DNA of 43,431 nt from Amycolatopsis sp. MtRt-6 (GTDB taxonomy: Bacteria > Actinomycetota > Actinomycetes > Mycobacteriales > Pseudonocardiaceae): positions 1 through 43,431 of the forward strand of contig NZ_JADWPD010000055.1 of NCBI RefSeq assembly GCF_017308975.1, read 5' to 3'. Position numbers and translations under genes: made by a program. The notes below the pieces were generated by a model. The model was not told the origin of the DNA and searched no databases. It saw only the letters and a list, made by a program, of their open reading frames with translations. Below, piece by piece: positions 20,001 through 27,679 of this stretch; the stretch's first letter is position 1, and every line of letters begins with the position of its first letter.

Positions 20001-22353
20001 CGGCCGCCCGGACCTGGTGCACCCAGTACTCCGGCGTCGCCGGGTCGGCGTCGGCGGAGACCGTCGAGACGAGGGGGATCGCGGGCTTGGCGTAGGTGAG
20101 CTTCTTCGCGACGGCGGCGAACCCGGCGAGCATCGGCTCCATCAGCGGCGAGTGGAAGGCGTGCGAGACACGCAGCTTCGTGGTCTTGCGGTCAGGGAAC
20201 CGGGCGGCGACGGCGGCCGTGTCCGCCTCGGCGCCCGAGATCACCACTGCGTCCGGGCCGTTGACCGCGGCGATGCTCACCGCGGCCGTGAGCAGCGGCG
20301 TCACCTCGGCCTCGGTGGCCTGGAGTGCGATCATCGCGCCCCCGGCCGGGAGGGCCTGCATGAGCTTCGCCCGCGCGGCGACCAGCGTGCACGCGTCTTC
20401 GAGGGACAGGATCCCGGCGACGTGCGCCGCGGCCAGCTCGCCGATCGAGTGACCCAGGAGGAAGTCGGGCCGCGCGCCCCACGTCTCCAGCAGCCGGTAC
20501 AGCGCGACCTCGACGGCGAACAGCGCGGGCTGGGCGAACCCGGTCTGCGCCAAGGCGTCTTCGTCGGCCAGAACCGTCCGTAGTGGACGGTCCAGGTGCT
20601 GCTCCAGTTCGGCGGCCACGGCGTCGAGCGCCGCGGCGAAGGCCGGGTACTGCCCGGCGAGCGCCAGCCCCATCCCGGGGCGCTGGGCGCCCTGGCCGGT
20701 GAACAGGAACGCCGTCCGGCCGCTGCCCCGGCGGTCGCGCACCACGCCGGGCGCGCCGGCCCCGGTGGCGAGCGCGGTCAGCCCGGCGAGCAGCTCCGCG
20801 CGGTCGGCGCCGACGACGACGGCCCGGTGGTCCAGCGCCGAACGGGTCGTGGCGAGCGAGAAACCGATGTCCGCCGGCGAAGCGGCGGTGTCGACGTGGT
20901 CCGCGAGCCGCTGGGCCTGTGCGGCCAGGGTGTCCGGCGAGTCGGCCGACACCGGCCACGCGAAGACGGGCAGCGCGGGCGGGGTCACCGGCTCGGCCGG
21001 CTCCGCCACCGCCTGCTCGATGATCACGTGGGCGTTCGTGCCGCTGATGCCGAACGACGACACCGCGCCGCGGCGTGGCCGGGACACCGCGGGCCACGCG
21101 CGGGACTCGGTGAGCAGCTCGACGCGGCCCGCCGACCAGTCGACGTGCGGTGACGGCGCGTCCACGTGCAGGGTCTTCGGCAGCACGCCGTGGCGGATGG
21201 CCTGCACGACCTTGATCACGCCCCCGACCCCGGCGGCGGACTGCGCGTGCCCGATGTTCGACTTGAGGGAGCCGAGCCACAGCGGCTCGGCCTCGTCACG
21301 GCGCCGGCCGTAGGTCGCCAGCAGTGCCTGCGCCTCGATCGGATCGCCCAGCTTCGTGCCCGTGCCGTGCCCTTCGACCAGATCGACGTCCGATGTGGAC
21401 AGTCCGGCCGATTCGAGTGCCTGGAGGATGACCCGCTGCTGCGCCGGTCCGTTGGGGACGGTGAGCCCGCTGGAGGCACCGTCGGAGTTCACCGCGCTGC
21501 CCCGCACGACGGCGAGCACGTCGTGGCCGAGCCGGCGGGCGTCGGACAGCCGCTCGACCACGAGCACGCCGACGCCCTCACCCCAGCCCGTGCCGTCGGC
21601 GCCCGCGGCGAACGCCTTGCAGCGTCCGTCGTCCGACAGGCCGCGCTGCTCGGCGAAGTCCACGAACGTCCCGGGCGTGGCCATCACCGTGACGCCGCCG
21701 GCGAGGGCCAGCGCGCACTCGCCGCGGCGCAGCGCCTGGATGGCCCAGTGCAGGGCGACCAGCGAGGACGAGCACGCGGTGTCGACCGTCACCGCCGGGC
21801 CTTCCAGCCCGAGCGCGTACGCGACCCGGCCGGAGACGACGCTGCCGGCGGCCGCGTGGCCGAGGTAGTCGTGGTACATCACGCCGGCGAACACGCCGGT
21901 GTCGCTGCCGCGCAGCGTCTCGGGCACGATGCCGGCCCGCTCCAGCGCGGTCCACGACGTCTGCAGCAGCAGCCGCTGCTGGGCGTCCATCGCGCGCGCC
22001 TCGCGCGGCGAGATGCCGAAGAACTCCGGGTCGAACTCGGCGGCGTCGTGGAGGAAGCCCGCCTCGCGGGTGTTCGTGGTGCCGGGCCGCTCGCCCGCCG
22101 GGTCGTAGAGCGCCGCCAGCGGCCAGCCGCGGTCGGCCGGGAACGGGCCGACCGCGTCGGTCCCGGACGCCACCAGCTCCCAGAGGTCCTCCGGCGAGCC
22201 GACCCCACCGGGGTAGCGGCAGTCCATGCCGACGATCGCGATCGGCTCGGCTTCGGCCTCCCGGACCTCCCGCAGGGCGCGCTTCGCCTCGCGCAGCTCG
22301 GTGGTCGCACGCTTGAGGTAACCGAGGAGCTTGCCCTCGTTTTCCGTGCTCAC
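17098..22353 (-). CDS. Type I modular PKS, one module (M1): KS-AT(malonyl)-DH-KR-ACP (PKS3)
   Basis: 1751 residues and first gene of the three-gene PKS operon. Order: docking coil (about 1-33), KS (C194, H329), AT (S636; HAFH ending at H734, malonyl type), DH (HVVLGTILLP with H931; D1091), KR (GGTGGLG; Y1468), ACP (GFDSL, S1633), and a C-terminal docking domain ending near DDELFAVLDDEL. The KS has Cys, not Gln, so this is an extension module, yet no loading module or other upstream partner is encoded nearby. The KR catalytic residues are intact, but it has neither the B-type LDD (AAG instead) nor the A-type Trp, so its stereochemistry cannot be called. The 152-bp region upstream contains a TAGGGGT motif. 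Expected product: an alpha,beta-unsaturated two-carbon extension. Confidence 0.95.
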   Translation of the reverse strand: MSTENEGKLLGYLKRATTELREAKRALREVREAEAEPIAIVGMDCRYPGGVGSPEDLWELVASGTDAVGPFPADRGWPLAALYDPAGERPGTTNTREAGFLHDAAEFDPEFFGISPREARAMDAQQRLLLQTSWTALERAGIVPETLRGSDTGVFAGVMYHDYLGHAAAGSVVSGRVAYALGLEGPAVTVDTACSSSLVALHWAIQALRRGECALALAGGVTVMATPGTFVDFAEQRGLSDDGRCKAFAAGADGTGWGEGVGVLVVERLSDARRLGHDVLAVVRGSAVNSDGASSGLTVPNGPAQQRVILQALESAGLSTSDVDLVEGHGTGTKLGDPIEAQALLATYGRRRDEAEPLWLGSLKSNIGHAQSAAGVGGVIKVVQAIRHGVLPKTLHVDAPSPHVDWSAGRVELLTESRAWPAVSRPRRGAVSSFGISGTNAHVIIEQAVAEPAEPVTPPALPVFAWPVSADSPDTLAAQAQRLADHVDTAASPADIGFSLATTRSALDHRAVVVGADRAELLAGLTALATGAGAPGVVRDRRGSGRTAFLFTGQGAQRPGMGLALAGQYPAFAAALDAVAAELEQHLDRPLRTVLADEDALAQTGFAQPALFAVEVALYRLLETWGARPDFLLGHSIGELAAAHVAGILSLEDACTLVAARAKLMQALPAGGAMIALQATEAEVTPLLTAAVSIAAVNGPDAVVISGAEADTAAVAARFPDRKTTKLRVSHAFHSPLMEPMLAGFAAVAKKLTYAKPAIPLVSTVSADADPATPEYWVHQVRAAVRFHDGVRTLADAGVRTFVEVGPGAVLTAAARTALDDSALTFVPAQRKDRAEAHTVVTALATLHARGVPVDWAAFNAGARRVGLPTYAFRRTRYWVPATTVAGDAGDHGQQPAGHPVLSAVVRDPESGSLVLTGRLAADTTPWLADHVVLGTILLPGTAFLELAHRAADEAGCPRIEELTLQAPLTLADGAGAAVQVSVAAEENGRRRLTVHSRLDGEDAWVRHAEGFVSAEADAPPFDLAEWPPAGAVEADLADPYARLAELGYDYGPAFQGLRAMWRRGDDVYAEVALPDGADAAGYGLHPALLDAAMHAQLLGPETGEGEAKPMLPFAFTGTTLHRAGAAALRVHVSPSSADTITLRIADDTGGPVLSVEALAARPVSLDKLAPGRDSLFRVSWEPAAPTAPAGTAGAAKVLEVSTPDGPVPVAARAVTRQVLAAVRELLAEEGETRLAVVTRGAVSVGGEDVDPAVAPVWGLVRAAEAENPGRFVLVDVDEDGTAEAALVTGEPEAAVRDGRVLVPRLTPAPPRAGEPAWNPGGTVLVTGGTGGLGAVVAKHLVTRHGVRRLLLTSRRGADAPGAAELREELRQLGAEVTIASCDVTDAVSVRSLLDAVPAEAPLTAVLHAAGVAAGGRVEALTDDELDRVFAPKVDGAWHLHELTRDLAAFVLFSSAASTVLAAGQAGYAAANAYLDGLAQHRRARGLAAIALDWGAWAEAGGMAGELDEADFRRLRRLGTPPMATGEALALLDACLTAEDAVLTPVRLDVAALRARTDALPPVLRGLVRPAPGRRPAARSGGAVAARLGTVPEAEREAYLLGVVSEQVAAVLGFASAASVEPGRAFQELGFDSLTSVELRNQLGALTGLKLTATIVFDHPTPAALARRLHELLGPGRGAAELLLAEIDRLEAVLGAAGSLDGSAAKITARLDALLRKWTGAHTGHDTPAADFGTATDDELFAVLDDELRIS

Positions 22354-22475
22354 GTCATTACCCCCGTTCCGGCACCAGCGGAGCAGAAAATGGCACTCAC
22401 GTAATCGACCGCCTCAGGAAGTTGCCGCGATGGTGATTCCGCGAAAAACGCTACCCAGTTGTTTTCCCCGGCCCT

Positions 22476-22484
22476 ACCCCTAAC
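22476..22484. promoter_or_regulatory. ACCCCTAAC motif in the PKS3 promoter region
   Basis: ACCCCTAAC (GTTAGGGGT on the transcribed strand) lies about 125 bp upstream of the PKS3 start. It sits in the 152-bp gap after the glycosyltransferase stop, where nothing else is seen except GC-rich dyads. It shares its core with the motifs near 1905, 23504, 28492, 28576 and 40294. This gap probably holds the main promoter of the PKS3-PKS2-PKS1 operon. Confidence 0.4.
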
Positions 22485-22505
22485 CGGGCCGGGCCGCCCC
22501 CGCAA

Positions 22506-23417
22506 TCAGCGGATCAGTTCGGCCACGACGGCGCGCGGGGCGGGCAGCGCGGCGATTTCCTCCCGCAACGCGCGCGCGGCACGGGAAAGCTCCGCGTCGG
22601 CCGTCAGCGTGCGGATTCCTTCGCCGGCACCGGTCTTCCCGGCGCCGGCCGCCGCGATCCGCGGCGCGATCGCCGACTCGGTCAGGGAGATCTGGGGCAG
22701 CCCGTGCGCCGCCGCCGCGAGCGCGAGTGCCGCGTCGCCGTCGTGGATGACCGCGGCGCACGTCGGCAGCAGCGCGGCCGGTGGCGCGGAGTCGACCAGC
22801 CGGACGTTGGCCGGCATCGCGAGCCCGGCCGGGATGCGGGCCGGCTCGGCCGCGCACACCAGCTCGAAGTCCGCTTCCGCGACCGCGTCGAACACCGCGC
22901 CGAACATCGTTTCGCCGGTGAGCGACAGCAGCGCGCGGCTGCGCCTCGCCTTGCGGCGCAACCAGTTCGGCACCACGACGGGACCGAAGTAGGGCACGTG
23001 CCGCACCGCGCGGGCGGAACCGCTCCCGGCGCGCAACGAAGGCGGCACGGTGTCCAGCGTGATGTCCGCGCACCCCGCGGTTGCCGGGTCCGCCTCGTCC
23101 AGCGCGCCGAGCACCCGGACGGCCAGGGCCCCGACCGCCCGCGCGGCGGCCGTGCCCGCCGGCGCCCGCGCGTCGGAGACCACGACCTGGGGCCGCCACA
23201 GCTCGGCGAACTCGACCAGGGCCGCGGATTCGGCGAGCGAGGCTTCGTCCCCGCCTTCCAGCTCGACCGCGACACAACTGGTGCGGAGGATCTCTTCGAC
23301 GAAAGACGGGCGTCCGGCGATTTTCACGTCGTGGCCCGCCATTCGCAACGCCCAGGCGAGCGGGGCGAGATTGTGCAGCCGGGCGGGCGATGACGGGGCG
23401 GCCATGAGCACACGCAT
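22506..23417 (-). CDS. Short, divergent GT-B (GT1/EryCIII-like) glycosyltransferase
   Basis: 303 residues. The N-terminus MRVLMAAPSSPARLHNLAPL followed by ALRMAGHDVKIAG is typical of antibiotic GT1 enzymes, as are the later LTGETMFGA segment and the C-terminal donor-site region. The protein is about 100 residues shorter than the usual 390-430. The conserved donor-binding HHGG box reads HDGD (H225-D228), so nucleotide-sugar binding may be changed. The ATG at 23417 is chosen because TGGAG lies 8 bases upstream; an in-frame GTG at 23426 lacks room for a ribosome site. It is the only glycosyltransferase in the window and so the candidate for attaching the sugar made by the 28688-31696 genes. A catalytically weak or auxiliary role is possible. 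Confidence 0.8.
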   Translation of the reverse strand: MRVLMAAPSSPARLHNLAPLAWALRMAGHDVKIAGRPSFVEEILRTSCVAVELEGGDEASLAESAALVEFAELWRPQVVVSDARAPAGTAAARAVGALAVRVLGALDEADPATAGCADITLDTVPPSLRAGSGSARAVRHVPYFGPVVVPNWLRRKARRSRALLSLTGETMFGAVFDAVAEADFELVCAAEPARIPAGLAMPANVRLVDSAPPAALLPTCAAVIHDGDAALALAAAAHGLPQISLTESAIAPRIAAAGAGKTGAGEGIRTLTADAELSRAARALREEIAALPAPRAVVAELIR

Positions 23418-23499
23418 GGAATCCACTCCAGAAAGGAAACCGGGGCACCCCCGGCGCGGTTGGTTGATTCGAGACTAACCACGCCGGAGATGCCCCAGT

Positions 23500-23508
23500 A
23501 CCCCTATT
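23500..23508. promoter_or_regulatory. ACCCCTATT motif upstream of the glycosyltransferase
   Basis: ACCCCTATT (AATAGGGGT on the transcribed strand) is centred about 87 bp upstream of the glycosyltransferase ATG. It is in the 93-bp gap after the FtsX permease stop. It has the same TAGGGGT core as the other cluster promoters, and its presence suggests the glycosyltransferase is not simply read through from the transporter operon. Confidence 0.35.
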
Positions 23509-23510
23509 GC

Positions 23511-26075
23511 TCACTGCCCGGGCAGGGTCACCGCCTCGATCGGGCTGCGGCGCATGGCGAGCCGCGCGGCCAGCGCGGTGACCGGCCAGACGATGAGGAA
23601 CACCGCGGCCACCACCGCGAGGAACACCCAGATCGGCCCGGACGGGACGATCTGACCGGTCGTGATCGCCATCGGCAGCACGGTGCACAGCGCGATGACG
23701 ATGCCGAGCACCAGCCCGATCACCGCGACGATGCCACCCTCGACGAACAGCATCCGCCGGACCTGGCGGCGATCGGCGCCGGCGAGCCGCTGCACCCCGA
23801 ACTCCCGGCGGCGGCCGAGCACGGCCACCGCGAGCGTGTTCACCGCCGCGATCGCCGCGTAGGCGATCGCGAGCACGGCCAGCAGGTAGTTGATCAGCGC
23901 CTCGACGTCCGCGCCCGCCTGGAAGTTCCGCACCAGTGCCCCGTCGTCGCCGACGGTGGTGCCCGGGAAGGCCCGCAGCCGCTCGGTGAGCGCGGCCACC
24001 AGCGCGTCCGCGTCCTGCCCGGCCGCGGCCTTCACGAGCACCTGGGCCGGCCGGCCGGCGGTGGTGTGCGCCGCGAGGAGGTCGGCGGGCAGCACCATGC
24101 TCGGATAGCTCGACGGGCTGTCGAGCAGCGCGACCACGTTCACCGCCACCTCGGCGCCGTCGCCGAGCCGCATGGTGATCCGGTCGCCTAGCTTGATCTC
24201 CAGGTCCCCGGCGACGCTCTCGGGCAGGGCGACCGCCTCCCCGCTGAGGTTCTTGAGCGACCCCTGCGTGACCTCGGTGGCGAGCACCGAGCCGCCCTGG
24301 TCCTCGGCGGCGATGCCGAGCAGGCGCAGCGGGTCGCTGCCGTTGCCGTCGTAGGGCCGCTCGATCCAGCCGGAGCTGGTGACGAGCGGGGACGCGGTGC
24401 CGACGCCCGCCGTGCCCCGGATCCGCGTCAGCTCGTCCGGGGAAATGCCGCCGGTGTCCGTGCCGACCACCGCGTCGGCGACCAGCTGACCGGCGTAGGC
24501 CGACACCTGGGCCCGCTGCGCCGTGGTCTGCGAGTACACGTTGCCGAGCGCGACCGCGGTGGCGAGCGTGATCGGGGTGAGCGCCGCGGCGAACGCCACC
24601 GCGCGCGTCCGGGAGTTGATCACGGCCAGCGCGGCGTCCCGGCCCGCGACCCGCCGGATGACCGGGCCGAAGCGGTCGGCGACGTAGGCCATGATCTCCG
24701 GGCCGACCAGCGCCACCGCGACGGCGCCGGTGAGCAGCGCCGGGCCACCGATCGCCGCGGCCGTGTCGGCGGGCATGAACATCGTGGTGGCGGCCAGCAG
24801 CACGGTCGCGGCGGCGAACACCAGCGCCCCCATCCGGCGCAGCGGGTTCACCTTCGCGCTCGGGATCGCGGCCTCGGCCAGTGCCTGGATCGGCCGGGCC
24901 CGCGACGCGGCCAGCGCGGCGAACCACGCGGCGGCGAACGTGATCGCGAGCGTCGCGACCACGCCCGCGCCCAACGCGATGAAGTCCTGGGCGAACACCA
25001 GTTCCGGCGGCACGATGCCGAGCGACACGCTGGTGGCGAAGATCCGGTCGCCGAGCAGGCTGCCGAGGAACGCGCCGCACACCGCGGCGATCACCCCGAC
25101 GGCCATGGTCTCGGCGACGACCATCCGGTGCACCTGCTTCGGTGTCGCGCCGGTGGCCCGCAGCAGCGCGATCTCCTGCTGCCGTTGCCGCACGGTCAGG
25201 CCGATCGTCGCGGAGACGACCAGCGCCATCACCACCAGCACCATCGACCCGAACACCGCCGCCAGCAGGATGAGCGGCAGCCGGCTGGCGGTCACGCCGA
25301 GGAACTCGGCCGAACCGCGGTCGTCGCCGGTCAGCACGCTGACCCCGCCGACGTTTCCGGCGATGCGCGCGGCCAGCTCGCCCGCGTCCACGCCGTCCGC
25401 GGGGAACACGCCGACGGCGCCGACGCGCCCCGGGTGGGTGGCGAACCGCTGCGTGTCGGCGGCCGAGAAGAAGAACGCGGGCGCTCGCACGGCCTGGCCC
25501 GGCTCGGCGATCCCGGCGACGGTGAAGGACTGCGGCCTGCCGTCCACCACCAGCTCCACCGTCGCCCCGGTCGCGGCCCCGGCCGCGCTCGCCGTGGCCG
25601 GGTCGAGCACGACCTGACCCGGCGCCGTGGGCGCGGCACCCTCGCGCACGGTGTAGCCGCCGAGCGCGGCGGAGTCCCAGCCGTGGCCCGCGAGCACCGG
25701 CGCCGCCGCGAGCTGCGGCGAGCCGTCACGCAGGAGCACGGCGGGGAAGGACACGTCCCGCACCGCGCGACCCACGCCCGGCACCGCGGCGATCCGGGCG
25801 ACCTGTTCCTCGGACAGCCCGGCACGCTCGGCGTACGGGACCACCTCCGACTCTTCGTCGGGCAGCTTGAACCCGGGCGACCCGCCGACCACGACCGGCA
25901 CCGCCGCGAGCCGCTGCGGCTTCGCCTGCAGCACGATGGCCGTCTCGAACAGCCCGGCGCACGCGATCAGCAAGCCGCAGCCGATCAGGATCGCGACGAA
26001 GGACGCGAGCGAGGCCGCCACGCGGAACCGCAGGCTGGCCAGCGCCAGGTTGAGCACCACTCGCCGCGAGCTCAC
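23511..26075 (-). CDS. FtsX-like (MacB-type) ABC transporter permease
   Basis: 854 residues. One N-terminal membrane helix (near SLASFVAILIGCGLLIACAG) precedes a long extracytoplasmic domain. A first three-helix FtsX domain follows (about 265-400, with VRQRQQEIALLRATGATPKQ), then further helices, a second extracellular domain and a C-terminal FtsX domain (about 725-850, with RRREFGVQRLAGADRRQV). This duplicated arrangement and length are typical of actinobacterial FtsX permeases. The start is a GTG at 26075 with GGAGG five bases upstream; it overlaps the TGA of the ATPase gene by 4 bp (GTGA). It probably works with that ATPase to move a lipophilic or amphipathic molecule out of the membrane, perhaps the polyketide glycoside. 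The substrate is unknown. Confidence 0.92.
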   Translation of the reverse strand: MSSRRVVLNLALASLRFRVAASLASFVAILIGCGLLIACAGLFETAIVLQAKPQRLAAVPVVVGGSPGFKLPDEESEVVPYAERAGLSEEQVARIAAVPGVGRAVRDVSFPAVLLRDGSPQLAAAPVLAGHGWDSAALGGYTVREGAAPTAPGQVVLDPATASAAGAATGATVELVVDGRPQSFTVAGIAEPGQAVRAPAFFFSAADTQRFATHPGRVGAVGVFPADGVDAGELAARIAGNVGGVSVLTGDDRGSAEFLGVTASRLPLILLAAVFGSMVLVVMALVVSATIGLTVRQRQQEIALLRATGATPKQVHRMVVAETMAVGVIAAVCGAFLGSLLGDRIFATSVSLGIVPPELVFAQDFIALGAGVVATLAITFAAAWFAALAASRARPIQALAEAAIPSAKVNPLRRMGALVFAAATVLLAATTMFMPADTAAAIGGPALLTGAVAVALVGPEIMAYVADRFGPVIRRVAGRDAALAVINSRTRAVAFAAALTPITLATAVALGNVYSQTTAQRAQVSAYAGQLVADAVVGTDTGGISPDELTRIRGTAGVGTASPLVTSSGWIERPYDGNGSDPLRLLGIAAEDQGGSVLATEVTQGSLKNLSGEAVALPESVAGDLEIKLGDRITMRLGDGAEVAVNVVALLDSPSSYPSMVLPADLLAAHTTAGRPAQVLVKAAAGQDADALVAALTERLRAFPGTTVGDDGALVRNFQAGADVEALINYLLAVLAIAYAAIAAVNTLAVAVLGRRREFGVQRLAGADRRQVRRMLFVEGGIVAVIGLVLGIVIALCTVLPMAITTGQIVPSGPIWVFLAVVAAVFLIVWPVTALAARLAMRRSPIEAVTLPGQ

Positions 26076-26845
26076 CGCTGCCTCCGTGCCTTGGCCTGCG
26101 CGCCCAGCTGCGCCAGCATCGAGGCGACGGCCTCCACGCCCGGCGACGCGAGCTGGGTGACGATCCGGCCGTCCACCAGGAACAGCACGTTGTCCGCGAA
26201 GGACGCCGCCACCGGGTCGTGCGTGACCATCACGATGGTCTGCCCGGCCTGCACCAGTTCGCGCATCAGGTTCAGGACCTCGAGCGCGGTGTTCGTGTCG
26301 AGCGCGCCGGTCGGTTCGTCGGCGAACACCACCGCGGGCCGGCCCGCGAGCGCGCGGGCGATCGCGACGCGCTGCTGCTGGCCGCCGGAGAGCTCACCGG
26401 GACGGTGCTTCACGCGCTGGGCCAGCCCGACCCGCGCGATCACCTGGTCCACCCACGCCCGGTCCGGTTCGCCGCCGGCCAGCAGCGTCGGCAGGGCGAC
26501 GTTCTGCTCGACGGTGAGCGCGGGCATCAGGTTGAACGACTGGAAGACGAACGCGACGTGCTCACGGCGCAGCACCGTCAGCTGGGTCTCGCTCTTGTCC
26601 TTCAGGTCGGTGCCGGCCAGCCGGACGCTGCCGGCGGTCGGCTTGTCCAGACCCGCCGCGCAGTGCAGCAACGTGCTCTTGCCGGACCCCGACGGGCCCA
26701 TCACCGCGGTGAAACTGCCGGCGGGGAAGCTGACGGAGACCCCGGCGAGCGCCTCCACCGTGCTGTCACCGGAGCCGTAGGTCTTGCGCACCGAGTCCAG
26801 CTGGACCGGGGACTCGAGGGAGGTCATGGCAGGCACGTCGCTCAC
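26072..26845 (-). CDS. MacB/LolD-type ABC transporter ATPase
   Basis: 257 residues with Walker A GPSGSGKS (50-57), a Q-loop in FVFQSFNLMP, the signature LSGGQQQR, Walker B VVFADEPTGALD and the H-loop His in VMVTHDP. These are typical of ATPases that partner FtsX-like permeases. The start is a GTG at 26845: AAGGA lies five bases upstream, and the GTG overlaps the stop of the preceding 77-residue gene (GTGA). An ATG at 26827 has no ribosome site. The downstream end overlaps the permease start by 4 bp, so three genes are translationally coupled. Likely regulated by the TetR protein through the operator at 27110-27129. Confidence 0.93.
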   Translation of the reverse strand: MSDVPAMTSLESPVQLDSVRKTYGSGDSTVEALAGVSVSFPAGSFTAVMGPSGSGKSTLLHCAAGLDKPTAGSVRLAGTDLKDKSETQLTVLRREHVAFVFQSFNLMPALTVEQNVALPTLLAGGEPDRAWVDQVIARVGLAQRVKHRPGELSGGQQQRVAIARALAGRPAVVFADEPTGALDTNTALEVLNLMRELVQAGQTIVMVTHDPVAASFADNVLFLVDGRIVTQLASPGVEAVASMLAQLGAQAKARRQR

Positions 26846-27075
26846 ACCGATCCTTCCCGGGTCCGCCGCGCCGGGTCGGCGTACCACCAGACCAGCAGCA
26901 CGGCTCCGCCGACGACGACCGTCCACAGCCAGAACGGCGCCTTGAAGCTCATGCTGATCAGGCACATGAGCAGCCAGATCACGAACTGGGCGCCGCCGAC
27001 GACCGCCCACACGATCGTGACGATCGAGCGGGCGAGGCCGCTCTTGGACCGGGCTTGGTCGATACTTTCCGGCAT
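26842..27075 (-). CDS. Small two-helix (2TM) membrane protein, first gene of the FtsX transporter operon
   Basis: 77 residues: a short polar N-terminus (MPESIDQARSK), two hydrophobic segments (around VTIVWAVVGGAQFVIWLLM and LWTVVVGGAVLLVWWY) and a basic tail. The ATG at 27075 is chosen because GGGGGAC lies just upstream; the earlier in-frame ATG at 27087 has no ribosome site. It overlaps the ATPase start by 4 bp, so it belongs to the transporter unit. Its pattern VIWL...LW...GG.L..W is shared with the 132-residue protein at 27163-27561, suggesting paralogy. Function unknown; it could be a small accessory subunit of the transporter or a relative of 2TM-domain proteins. Confidence 0.75.
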   Translation of the reverse strand: MPESIDQARSKSGLARSIVTIVWAVVGGAQFVIWLLMCLISMSFKAPFWLWTVVVGGAVLLVWWYADPARRTREGSV

Positions 27076-27109
27076 GAGGTCCCCCATATCGGGTTGGCAG
27101 GATAACTGT

Positions 27110-27129
27110 GTAAACCTTGCACAGTTTAA
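27110..27129. promoter_or_regulatory. TetR-type operator upstream of the FtsX transporter operon
   Basis: The 20-mer GTAAACCTTGCACAGTTTAA is a near-palindrome: GTAAACnnTG against CAnnGTTTAa. A nearly identical 20-mer lies at 27637-27656 in front of the tetR gene; 16 of 20 positions agree by eye. This site lies 35-54 bp upstream of the small membrane protein start. It is presumably bound by the TetR protein to repress the transporter operon. Confidence 0.6.
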
Positions 27130-27162
27130 CGGCCGCCCGTGGCCTTGGCCACCCCGGCCCCG

Positions 27163-27561
27163 TCAGCCCGCCCGCGCCACCGAGCGCAGGCGGCGGTCCC
27201 ACTCGCGAGCTGCCCACACGCCGGCCACCAGCACGCCGCCGCCGAACAGCACCCAAAGCGGCCACGGGTCCCAGTCGCCGCCGGTCACGCCGGTCACCAG
27301 CCAGATGACGACATGGACGGCGCTGACGAGCAGCCACAGCGCGGTCGCGATCCGCGGCGCCGCCTCGAGCGCCGGCGGGATCGCGTCGCCGGCCCGGCCG
27401 TCGACCGCGACCCGCAGCGCGGCGTGCGTGGTCGCGGTCTGGACCAGGGCGAGTCGCCGGGCCGCCTCGGCGACGTCGCACTCGCCCGTCGAGCGGATGT
27501 GCTCGATCTCGGTGGCCGCCAGCTTCCGGTCCAGCTCGGTGACCCGGCCGGCCGCGCTCAT
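27163..27561 (-). CDS. 2TM-domain membrane protein of unknown function
   Basis: 132 residues. The first 75 or so are charged and predicted helical (ELDRKLAATEIEHIRS and onward), followed by two hydrophobic segments (around LWLLVSAVHVVIWLVTGV and LWVLFGGGVLVAGVW) and a basic tail. The membrane part resembles the 77-residue protein at 26842-27075. The ATG at 27561 has GAGG four bases upstream. It is divergent from tetR, and the operator at 27637-27656 sits between them, so it is probably TetR-controlled. It ends 33 bp before the second operator. No catalytic motif is visible; the cytoplasmic N-terminal part might sense or tether something, but this is speculation. Confidence 0.72.
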   Translation of the reverse strand: MSAAGRVTELDRKLAATEIEHIRSTGECDVAEAARRLALVQTATTHAALRVAVDGRAGDAIPPALEAAPRIATALWLLVSAVHVVIWLVTGVTGGDWDPWPLWVLFGGGVLVAGVWAAREWDRRLRSVARAG

Positions 27562-27636
27562 GCGCCCTCACCTCGCGCCCGCAGCGCCACAACCATTTTC
27601 CCGGCCCTCCAGCCTTAGCCCTCCGGCTTGATTAGT

Positions 27637-27656
27637 GTATGCCTTGCACAGTTTAC
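27637..27656. promoter_or_regulatory. TetR-type operator in the tetR / 2TM-protein divergent promoter
   Basis: GTATGCCTTGCACAGTTTAC shares its GTA..CCTTGCACAGTTTA frame with the site at 27110-27129. It lies 24-43 bp upstream of the tetR start codon and about 76-95 bp upstream of the divergent 2TM gene. This is a suitable place for autoregulation and control of both directions. Confidence 0.6.
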
Positions 27657-27679
27657 TTGAGGACACCGCGGAGCGAAAG

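Noticed and set aside
27635..27679. Earlier ATG for tetR
   Set aside because: It would lie within the operator-like repeat and has no ribosome site, whereas the ATG at 27680 has GGAG at the right distance.
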